The position numbers and the translations under genes were made by a program. From NCBI GenBank assembly GCA_044238435.1, contig JBIIDH010000071.1, positions 1 through 19,105 of the forward strand: 19,105 nucleotides of DNA. The letters are read 5' to 3'. The first letter of the stretch is position 1; the number at the start of each line of letters is the position of its first letter. Below, piece by piece: positions 1 through 6,609 of this stretch. The notes under the pieces are model-generated. The model worked only from the letters and a program-made list of their open reading frames with translations, ran no database searches and was not told the DNA's origin. The DNA comes from VFMC01 sp044238435 (GTDB lineage Bacteria > Actinomycetota > Acidimicrobiia > Acidimicrobiales > Ilumatobacteraceae).

Positions 1-1
1 C

Positions 2-1276
2 AACGAGAACCTGCGCCAGATCGCTCGGCACTCGCGGCGCGATGCCGACGCCTACGACCAGTACGGCCACGACATCGAGCAGGTGTGCCAGGCGCTGAAG
101 CCGTTGTTCGACAACGCGCCGCCCAACCTGTTCGGCACCGAGCCCGATGATCTCGCCCAGATGGCCGACCTGGCCCGGCACCTGCGCGGGCTGCCGAAGC
201 GGGTGATGCACAACGCCGTGCGGCTGCTCACCGGCAGCGCTGCCGACTTCCTCGACGACTACTTCGAGGGCGAACTGTTGAAGGGCCTGCTCGCCTCGTC
301 GGGCACCATCGGCTCGAAGGTGGGGCCGCGGTCGCAGGGCTCAGGCCTGGTGCTGCTGTTCCACGTGATCGGCGAACAGGACGGCCACTTCGGGTCGTGG
401 GGGTTCCACAAGGGCGGTAACGGCGGGTTCACCCAGGTGCTCGCCCGTGCGGCCCAGGCGTTCGGGGCCGAGATCATCGTCGATTCCGCCGTCAGCCACG
501 TGGCCACATCGAACGGCCGTGCCACCGGCATCGTGCTGGCCGACGGCACCGAGTTGCACGCCGACACGGTGGTCAGCGCGCTCGACCCCCGCCGTACGTT
601 CACCGAGCTGGTCGACCCGCGCGAACTGCCCGACGACCTGGTCGAGAACATCAGCCGGTTCCGCTTCCAGGGCGTGTCGTCGAAGGTGAACTTCGCGCTC
701 GACGCGCTGCCGTCGTTCCCCGGCCTGCCCGGGCGCGGCGACCAGTTCCGCGGGTTCACCAACATCGCCCCCAGCATGGACTACCTCGAACGGGCCTACG
801 ACGAGGCGAAGTACGGCTGGTACAGCAGTCGGCCGTACCTCGACTGCTGCATCCAGTCGACCATCGACCCCGACATGGCGCCCCCGGGCAAGCACGTGAT
901 GTCGTGCTTCGTGCAGTACACGCCCTACCAGTTGAAGGGCAGCGACTGGGACACCGAGCGGAACAACCTCGGCGATACCGTGCAGCGCACGCTCGAGTCG
1001 TTCTTCCCCGGGTTCGGGTCGCTGGTGCTGCAGCGTGAGGTGGTCACCCCCGCCGACATCGAGCGGGTGGTGGGTCTGTCGGAGGGCAACATCTTCGCCG
1101 GCGAGTTCCTGGCCCCGCAGATGTACTTCTTCCGCCCTGCCCCGGGCTGGAACCAGTACCGCACCCCGATCGCCGGCTACTACCAGTGCGGCTCGGGCAC
1201 GCACCCCGGCGGCTGCGTCAGCGGTGGCCCCGGCAAGCTCGCCGCCCAGCGCATCCTCGCCGACCGCCCCCGCTGA
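2..1276 (+). CDS. FAD-dependent oxidoreductase, PYROXD2/phytoene-desaturase-like (5' partial)
   Basis: The reading frame is open from the first bases of the window to the TGA at 1274-1276, so the true start and the N-terminal FAD-binding Rossmann segment lie upstream of the window. What remains is about 425 residues. The C-terminal half has the family signature: a TPxDIE-VGL-GNIF stretch, then RPAPGWNQYRTPIAGYYQCGS and GTHPGG-GGPGKLAA, which form the conserved FAD-contacting end of CrtI/PYROXD2-type flavoproteins. Family members catalyse desaturation or oxidation of varied substrates, and the sequence does not say which one applies here. No carotenoid genes are adjacent, so a true phytoene desaturase role is not supported. 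The gene is followed by a repeat-bearing intergenic region, so it probably ends a transcription unit. The family call is secure and the substrate is unknown. Confidence 0.9.
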   Translation, partial: NENLRQIARHSRRDADAYDQYGHDIEQVCQALKPLFDNAPPNLFGTEPDDLAQMADLARHLRGLPKRVMHNAVRLLTGSAADFLDDYFEGELLKGLLASSGTIGSKVGPRSQGSGLVLLFHVIGEQDGHFGSWGFHKGGNGGFTQVLARAAQAFGAEIIVDSAVSHVATSNGRATGIVLADGTELHADTVVSALDPRRTFTELVDPRELPDDLVENISRFRFQGVSSKVNFALDALPSFPGLPGRGDQFRGFTNIAPSMDYLERAYDEAKYGWYSSRPYLDCCIQSTIDPDMAPPGKHVMSCFVQYTPYQLKGSDWDTERNNLGDTVQRTLESFFPGFGSLVLQREVVTPADIERVVGLSEGNIFAGEFLAPQMYFFRPAPGWNQYRTPIAGYYQCGSGTHPGGCVSGGPGKLAAQRILADRPR

Positions 1277-1315
1277 CCGCCGCCCGCCCCGCCCCGTCCC
1301 GCCGCTGCCGCACGC

Positions 1316-1438
1316 CAGCGTTTGTGAGCGGGGCCGGGTTGGAGTGGGCCCGCGCTCACAAACGCTGGGTGGTGGCCGGGTGCAGGTGCGGCGTTTGTGA
1401 GTGGGGCCGGGTTGGAGTGGGCCTGCGCTCACAAACGC
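1316..1438. repeat. Tandem pair of hairpin-forming repeats (48-nt unit, period 73)
   Basis: Two copies of a 48-nt unit lie at 1318-1365 and 1391-1438 and differ at only two positions, both C in copy 1 and T in copy 2. In copy 1 the arms CAGCGTTTGTGAGCG (1316-1330) and CGCTCACAAACGCTG (1353-1367) are perfect 15-nt inverted repeats. A further inner 5-bp stem (1331-1335 with 1347-1351) leaves a loop of about 11 nt. In copy 2 the arms are 1391-1401 and 1428-1438, and the arm change is still tolerated as a G-U pair in RNA. No T-run follows either copy. This could be a REP-like element, a double terminator or RNA-processing hairpins, or a regulator site. The 187-nt gap between the oxidoreductase and pirin genes holds nothing else except the pirin -10 site. 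Confidence 0.9.
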
Positions 1439-1451
1439 AGGTGGGGGTGGG

Positions 1452-1457
1452 TAGGGT
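1452..1457 (+). promoter_or_regulatory. -10 element TAGGGT of the pirin gene (leaderless)
   Basis: TAGGGT matches TANNNT and ends 6 nt before the GTG at 1464. This is the spacing expected when transcription begins at the start codon itself. No convincing -35 hexamer is visible. The call rests on the same spacing recurring at other genes in the window. Confidence 0.5.
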
Positions 1458-1463
1458 GGTGGG

Positions 1464-2528
1464 GTGAATGTTGCGAGCGCAAGCACTGCAGGGTCGGGCG
1501 ACGTGAGTCCGGTGGTGGAACGGTTCCCCATCGGGTTCCAGTGGCCCACCGTGGATCCGTTCCTGTTCTGTGTGCACCACCTCGACCACTACCCGGCCGG
1601 GAACGGTGCCTTCGGACCCGCCGCCAGCCTGGCGGGCCGCGACATCGGCCAGGACTTCGCCGGCATCGACGGCTGGCGGATGTACCACGGCGACACCGTG
1701 CCGGGCTTCCCGGCGCACCCGCACCGTGGGTTCGAGACCGTCACCTTCGTGCGCCGTGGCCTGATCGACCACGCCGACTCGCTGGGGGCGGCTGCTCGCT
1801 ACGGCAATGGCGACGTGCAGTGGCTCACGGCCGGTGCCGGCATCGTGCACGCCGAGATGTTCCCGCTGCTCGACACCACTGCGCCGAACACCGTCGAACT
1901 GTTCCAGATCTGGATGAACCTGCCCCGCGACGACAAGTTCGCCGAGCCCCACTTCTCGATGCTGTGGGCCGACGACGTGCCCCGCACCGAGTACGTCGAC
2001 ACATCCGGCAACGGCGTCGAGCTCACCGTGGTGGCCGGTTCGGTGGACTCGCTGGTGCCCCCGTCGGCGCCGCCGCGATCGTGGGCGTCGCGTCCCGACA
2101 GCGATGTGGCCATCTGGAACGTGAAGCTCGATGCCGGCGCATCGTGGACGATGCCCGCCGCCCACCACCGCGACACCATCCGTGTGGTGTACGTGTACGA
2201 CGGCGACGGCGTGGCCTTCGACGGCGATGCGGTGGCCAGCGGCCACGGTGCCGTGCTGGCGTGCCACGACGCAGTGACGGTGACGAGCGAGCGCGGCGGC
2301 GAGTACCTCGTGCTGCAGGGCCGCCCCATCGGCGAGCCGGTGGCCCAGTACGGACCGTTCGTGATGAACGACCGCGCCGGGGTGGAGCAAGCCTTCCGCG
2401 ACTACCAGTCCACCCGCTTCGGTGGCTGGCCCTGGCCGGCCGACGGCCCGGTGCACGGGCCTGAGCCGCTCCGTTTCACCCGCCGTCCCGACGGCACGGT
2501 CGAGCGGCCGGCCGCCGCCGCAGTGTGA
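1464..2528 (+). CDS. Pirin family protein
   Basis: This is a 354-residue bicupin of the pirin family. The N-terminal cupin carries the metal motif HPHRGFETVT (His85, His87) followed by GDVQWLTAGAGIVHAEM (His129, Glu131). These correspond to the three His and one Glu that hold iron in characterised pirins. The segment from about residue 225 is the C-terminal cupin. Pirins are cytosolic iron proteins; some have quercetin dioxygenase activity and others act as regulators by binding partner proteins, and the sequence does not choose between these. The length is somewhat above the usual 230-300 residues. The GTG start at 1464 is chosen because a TAGGGT -10 ends 6 nt before it; a GTG at 1503 is an alternative closer to the conserved region. 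It is followed 39 nt later by a sigma factor gene on the same strand. Confidence 0.93.
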   Translation: MNVASASTAGSGDVSPVVERFPIGFQWPTVDPFLFCVHHLDHYPAGNGAFGPAASLAGRDIGQDFAGIDGWRMYHGDTVPGFPAHPHRGFETVTFVRRGLIDHADSLGAAARYGNGDVQWLTAGAGIVHAEMFPLLDTTAPNTVELFQIWMNLPRDDKFAEPHFSMLWADDVPRTEYVDTSGNGVELTVVAGSVDSLVPPSAPPRSWASRPDSDVAIWNVKLDAGASWTMPAAHHRDTIRVVYVYDGDGVAFDGDAVASGHGAVLACHDAVTVTSERGGEYLVLQGRPIGEPVAQYGPFVMNDRAGVEQAFRDYQSTRFGGWPWPADGPVHGPEPLRFTRRPDGTVERPAAAAV

Positions 2529-2544
2529 CGCCCGAAGATTTCGT

Positions 2545-2570
2545 GGAACAGTTCGCCTCGCTCGAGCGTG
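2545..2570 (+). promoter_or_regulatory. Possible ECF-type promoter ahead of the sigma factor gene
   Basis: GGAAC (2545-2549), 17 nt, then CGTG (2567-2570) resembles promoters read by actinobacterial ECF sigma factors. If real, it would imply autoregulation and would place the RNA start close to the ATG at 2580, making GTG 2568 non-coding. The motif is short and a chance match is quite possible. Confidence 0.25.
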
Positions 2571-3062
2571 AATGAGGACATGAACCCAACAATGGCAGGT
2601 GCCAACCCGGCGCCGGCGCCCGTCACCTGGTCGGGTGTCGAGGCGGTCTACGCCTCGGCGTACCGCGACCTGCTGCGTGTGGCCTATGTGCTCACCGGAT
2701 CGGGAGCGGCCGCAGAAGATGTCGTCCACGACGTGTTCTGCAGGGTCGGCCCGCGTATGGCCGAGCTCGACAACCCGGCGGCATACCTCCGTGTCGCAGT
2801 GGTGAACCAGTGCCGCTCGATCCACCGGCGCCTGGCGCGTGCACCTCGCGTTGGGGTGCCCGAGGCAGTGCTCGACGGCCGCCTCGTGGAGTTACAGGAT
2901 GCGCTGCGCACCCTGAACGAGCGCCAGCGCACCGCCATCGTGCTGCGCTACCTCTGCGATCTCCCCGACGCCGAGATCGCCGACCTCATCGGGTGTCGTG
3001 TCGGCACCGTGCGAACCCTGATCCATCGCGGCCTGGCCGAGCTTCGCGCCGTCATCAAGTGA
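2568..3062 (+). CDS. ECF-type RNA polymerase sigma factor
   Basis: This is a sigma-70 family protein of up to 164 residues. Residues about 25-90 form region 2, with the core-binding/-10 segment YRDLLRVAYVLTG then AEDVVHDVFCRV. Residues about 108-160 form region 4, with LNERQRTAIVLRYLCDLP then the helix-turn-helix EIADLIGCRVGTVRTLIHRG. There is no sigma-1 or sigma-3 domain, as expected for extracytoplasmic-function sigma factors; the spacing resembles the SigE/SigM-like actinobacterial group. It should direct RNA polymerase to a small regulon. Three in-frame starts exist (GTG 2568, ATG 2580, ATG 2592). A GAGGA sits too close to 2580 and rather far from 2592, so the start is unsettled. The next gene begins 10 nt after the stop and its Shine-Dalgarno overlaps that stop, so the two are co-transcribed and probably translationally coupled. 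Confidence 0.93.
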   Translation: MNEDMNPTMAGANPAPAPVTWSGVEAVYASAYRDLLRVAYVLTGSGAAAEDVVHDVFCRVGPRMAELDNPAAYLRVAVVNQCRSIHRRLARAPRVGVPEAVLDGRLVELQDALRTLNERQRTAIVLRYLCDLPDAEIADLIGCRVGTVRTLIHRGLAELRAVIK

Positions 3063-3072
3063 GGAACCGGTC

Positions 3073-4998
3073 ATGACCATCGAGAACACTCCCGACATCA
3101 CGCCGTTCGATCCCGAGTTCGAAGCGCTCCTCCGTACCCGCCTGCACGACCTGGCCGGGCATGCCCCCACCACGGTGCGCGCCATCGACGAGGTGGCCGT
3201 GCGGCGTGCCGAACGAGGCACACGCAGCTGGCGCACGGCCGGTATCGCTGCCAGCGTGGCCGTGCTGGTGGGTGCGGGTTCGCTGGCCTTCGTGGTGGCG
3301 GGCCGCAACGACGTGGCGGGTGCCGACTCGCCCGACGCCGCCGTCAGCGAGATGGTCGCTGCGATCGAGAACACCGATGTCCTCGGCGCGATCGACCTGC
3401 TCGACCCCGCCGAGGTGCCCGCGCTGCGGGCAGCGCTCGACCAGGGACGCACGGCTGCCGAGCAGGTGGGGCTGATCAGTTCGCAGATGTCGCTCGACCG
3501 GTTGCAGGGCATCGGCATCGACGTGGCCGACCTCTCCCTCAGCGCCGAGGAACTGGCACCCGATCTGGCCGTGGTCACCCCGGTCGCCGGGTCGATCACG
3601 GCGCGGTTCGATCCGCAGGCGTTCCCGTTCGGCAGCGACGTGGCCGCGGCGATCGGCTCCGAGACGCAGGTGACGGAGGCCACCGCAGAACTCGGCAGCG
3701 ACCTCGACGCGGTGCGCATCGCCACGGTGAAGCGCGACGGTCGCTGGTTCGTGAGCCTGCAGTACTCGATCGCCGAATCGGCGCGGCAGGCAGGCGACGA
3801 GCCGTTCCCCACCGAGCCGCCTGTCGTGCCGGTGGGTGCCGCTACCCCCGAGGATGCCGCCACGGCGTTCTACACCCATCTGGTGGATCGTGATGCGGCA
3901 GCGCTCGCCACGGTCTTCGCGCCGGGCGAGGGCGATGCGATGTTGCGGTACGCGCCCCTGTGGGTGCCGGCGGTGCAGGCATCGTTCGACGATTCGGCAG
4001 CGATGGGCGACCCCACCTCGGCGATGTCGGGTCTGACGGTGGCCGTCGACGGTGACGGCGAGCGACGTACCGTCGAGCCGACCAGGTACACCCTCGACGG
4101 CACCATCGATCCGGCGATCGTCAGTTCGTCCGGCCCGCTGTTCGAGCCGTCGTGGCCGACCCTGGTCGATCTCACCACCTACACCGCGTCCGGCGAACCC
4201 GAGGAGCGCTACGTGTGGTTGCCGGCCGGCACCCCGCTGCCGGCCACCGTCGCCGAACTCGCCGGTTACGACGTGCTGACGCAGTACCCCGACGACCTCG
4301 TCACGGCCAGCGACGGGAACTACAACTTCTCGTACGAGATGGGCGCCGGCGCCCTGTACCAGCCGCCGGTGGCGCCGGAGGCCGGTGCCGTGACGGCCGA
4401 GCCCTACCGTGCCGAGTTCGCCGACGGCTGCATCACCGTCACGGGCGAGGCGATGGCCGAGTACACGAGCATCAAGTACCAGCCGACCGTCGAGCAGGTG
4501 GGTGACGAGAGCTGGCGGGCGTGCGAAGAATCATCGTTCGGCGCGTTGTTCGGTCTCGCCTTGGGCTTGTCGGTGTCAGAAGGGCTCCCGCCGATCGAGG
4601 TGGTGGAGGTGGACGGCGCGTGGTACGTGTCGCCCATCGGTACCGTCGCCGACGTGATCATCGGCATCTTCGAGCCGAGCGTCGACGGTGGCGGCCTGTG
4701 GTCGTCGCCGATCGCGGAAGCGATCTACGGCATCGACCGGGGCAGCCTCGAGGGGATGACCATCGGCAAGCCCCTCACCGAGGTGCCCGAGGCATGTCGT
4801 GCCGTGCTGGTCGCCGACTCGGCCGGGGTGGTGACCGGGGTGGTCGACGCGCCCGAGCCACTCGCCACCCAGACCTGCAGCGACGTGATCTACGGCATCA
4901 CGGTCTCGGACGGCGCGGACGTCACCGCCACCACGATGCCAGTCGTGGTGGAAACCACGACGGCGATGGCGCCGACGACGGCGACGTCGCTGCCCTGA
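3073..4998 (+). CDS. Single-pass membrane protein in the anti-sigma position, with duplicated NTF2-like extracellular modules
   Basis: The protein has 641 residues. Residues 1-55 are a charged, probably cytosolic segment, residues about 56-77 form one hydrophobic membrane helix, and the rest should be outside the membrane. It ends in a Thr-rich tail. The position directly after an ECF sigma gene, with GAGGA at 3061-3065 before the ATG, suggests an anti-sigma or sensor role. However, the cytosolic part lacks the His-x3-Cys-x2-Cys zinc motif of common anti-sigma factors. The outer part looks internally duplicated. One module starts near SPDAAV (residue 86) and ends at DGRWFVS (from 222). Another starts near TPEDAATAFY (about 258) and ends at DGAWYVS (from 514). 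Both have the ending typical of NTF2-like folds. I do not recognise a named family, and the function is inferred from context. Confidence 0.8.
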   Translation: MTIENTPDITPFDPEFEALLRTRLHDLAGHAPTTVRAIDEVAVRRAERGTRSWRTAGIAASVAVLVGAGSLAFVVAGRNDVAGADSPDAAVSEMVAAIENTDVLGAIDLLDPAEVPALRAALDQGRTAAEQVGLISSQMSLDRLQGIGIDVADLSLSAEELAPDLAVVTPVAGSITARFDPQAFPFGSDVAAAIGSETQVTEATAELGSDLDAVRIATVKRDGRWFVSLQYSIAESARQAGDEPFPTEPPVVPVGAATPEDAATAFYTHLVDRDAAALATVFAPGEGDAMLRYAPLWVPAVQASFDDSAAMGDPTSAMSGLTVAVDGDGERRTVEPTRYTLDGTIDPAIVSSSGPLFEPSWPTLVDLTTYTASGEPEERYVWLPAGTPLPATVAELAGYDVLTQYPDDLVTASDGNYNFSYEMGAGALYQPPVAPEAGAVTAEPYRAEFADGCITVTGEAMAEYTSIKYQPTVEQVGDESWRACEESSFGALFGLALGLSVSEGLPPIEVVEVDGAWYVSPIGTVADVIIGIFEPSVDGGGLWSSPIAEAIYGIDRGSLEGMTIGKPLTEVPEACRAVLVADSAGVVTGVVDAPEPLATQTCSDVIYGITVSDGADVTATTMPVVVETTTAMAPTTATSLP

Positions 4999-4999
4999 G

Positions 5000-6586
5000 T
5001 CAGCCCAGTTCGTTGAGCGGGGTGAGGGTGAGCTCGGGCTCGTCTGCGAGCAGACGCTGCAGCCGGTAGCGGTTCTCGAACAACGCCACCGTGGCGCCGT
5101 CGCTGCCGCGGCGCAGGATGCGGATGCCGCCGATCTCGCGCAGACGATCGGCGCTGGCTGCATCGGTGGCGCGAATGGCCTGGTACGGCGAGCCGGTGAG
5201 TTCGATCGGTGCGTTGAACTCGCTGCCCAGGCGGTGAGCGAACACCTCGAACTGCAGTTGACCGACGGCGGCCAGTACCAGCGACGCATCACCCATGTCG
5301 GGGTCGCGCAGCACCTGCACAACGCCTTCCTCTTCGAGCACCTCGAGGCCCCGGCGGAACTGCTTCGACTTGCTGGTGTCGAGCGGCCGGGCACCGGTGA
5401 ACAGTTCGGGAGCGAACGACGGCAGACCGGGGAACGTGACGGGAGTGTGCTCGTACAGCGTGTCGCCGATGCGCAGGTCGGTGGCGTTCACCAGGCCGAC
5501 CACATCACCGGGGAAGGCCTCCTCCACCGTCGACCGCTCGGCCCCGAACACGGTGGAGGCGTACTTCGTGGCGAACGGGCGACCGGTGCGGGCGATGGTG
5601 AGCGTCATGCCGCGCTCGAACCGGCCGCTGCAGATGCGGGCGAAGGCCAGTCGGTCGCGGTGGGCCTTGTCCATGTTGGCCTGCACCTTGAACACGAACG
5701 CGCTGCAGTCGGCGTCGACCGCCCGCCCCACACCGGAGGCATCGGGGCGAGGCGACGGCGGCGGCACGAGTTCGACCACGGCATCGAGCAGATGGCGCAC
5801 GCCGAAGTCGGTGAGCGCCGACCCGGCGAACACCGGGGTGGAGGAACCAGCGAGGAACGAGGGGAGGTCGAGTTCGGCGCCCACGGCGTCGAGCAGGTCG
5901 CACCCGTCGAGCGCCTTGCGCCACACCGACCCCAGCGTGGCGCCGGCCTGGTCGAACGACAGCAACTCCTCGGGCGCCATCGTGGCGCCGCGAGCGGTAC
6001 GGGTGAACTTGCTGAACACCTGGCGGCGGCGGTCGATGACACCGACGAAGTCGTCGCCGTCGCCCACCGGCCAGGTGATGGGCGTGGGCCGCAGGTCGAT
6101 CTGGGTCTCGATCTCGTCGAGCAGTTCGAGCGGGTCGCGGCTGGGTCGGTCGAACTTGTTGAGGAACGTGAGCACCGGCAGGTGACGCGAGCGGCACACC
6201 TCGAACAGCTTCAGCGTCTGCGGCTCGATGCCCTTGGCGGCGTCGAGCACCATCACCACCGCATCGACCGCAGCCAGCACGCGGTAGGTGTCTTCACTGA
6301 AGTCGCGGTGGCCCGGGGTGTCGAGCAGGTTCAGCACATGGTCGCGGTAGGTGAACTGCATCGCCGCCGAGGTGATGGAGATGCCACGGGTCTGCTCGAG
6401 TTCCATCCAGTCGCTGGTGGCGCTGCGCCCACCCGACTTCGCCTTCACCGACCCAGCGGTGACCACCGCGCCGGCGTTCAGGAGGAACTTCTCGGTGAGG
6501 GTGGTCTTGCCCGCGTCGGGATGGCTGATGATCGCAAAGGTGCGCCGGCGCGCAGCTTCGAAGGGGACGTCGGGAATCTTCACCAC
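5000..6586 (-). CDS. prfC: Peptide chain release factor 3 (RF3)
   Basis: RF3 is a translational GTPase that strips RF1 or RF2 from the ribosome after peptide release. The 528 residues match the usual RF3 length. The G domain shows G1 HPDAGKTT (22-29), G2 RGISIT (67-72), G3 DTPGH (89-93) and G4 NKFD (143-146), followed by ELLDEIETQI and PITWPVG, which separate RF3 from EF-G. The C-terminal domains contain the GLPSFAPELF stretch and the VLEEEGVVQVLRDP and GQLQFEVFAHRL blocks of RF3. The GTG at 6586 is preceded by TAGGCT ending 6 nt upstream, supporting a leaderless start; GTG 6583 is the next codon. It lies 23 nt downstream of the subtilase gene. Its stop is 1 nt from the stop of the opposing membrane protein gene. 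Confidence 0.98.
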   Translation of the reverse strand: MVKIPDVPFEAARRRTFAIISHPDAGKTTLTEKFLLNAGAVVTAGSVKAKSGGRSATSDWMELEQTRGISITSAAMQFTYRDHVLNLLDTPGHRDFSEDTYRVLAAVDAVVMVLDAAKGIEPQTLKLFEVCRSRHLPVLTFLNKFDRPSRDPLELLDEIETQIDLRPTPITWPVGDGDDFVGVIDRRRQVFSKFTRTARGATMAPEELLSFDQAGATLGSVWRKALDGCDLLDAVGAELDLPSFLAGSSTPVFAGSALTDFGVRHLLDAVVELVPPPSPRPDASGVGRAVDADCSAFVFKVQANMDKAHRDRLAFARICSGRFERGMTLTIARTGRPFATKYASTVFGAERSTVEEAFPGDVVGLVNATDLRIGDTLYEHTPVTFPGLPSFAPELFTGARPLDTSKSKQFRRGLEVLEEEGVVQVLRDPDMGDASLVLAAVGQLQFEVFAHRLGSEFNAPIELTGSPYQAIRATDAASADRLREIGGIRILRRGSDGATVALFENRYRLQRLLADEPELTLTPLNELG

Positions 6587-6592
6587 CGGTCG

Positions 6593-6598
6593 AGCCTA
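6593..6598 (-). promoter_or_regulatory. -10 element TAGGCT of prfC (leaderless)
   Basis: On the minus strand TAGGCT ends 6 nt before the GTG start of prfC. It sits in the 23-nt gap after the subtilase gene, so prfC probably has its own promoter even though it follows a same-strand gene closely. Confidence 0.5.
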
Positions 6599-6609
6599 CC
6601 GACCGGGTG

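Noticed and set aside
1316..1438. CRISPR-like reading of the repeat pair
   Set aside because: Only two copies, each itself a long inverted repeat, a single 25-nt gap between the units, and no cas genes nearby.
1356..2825. 489-codon minus-strand open frame across the repeat region, pirin and sigma genes
   Set aside because: It is an antisense shadow of clearly recognised pirin and sigma factor genes, and its end runs through the non-coding hairpin repeats.
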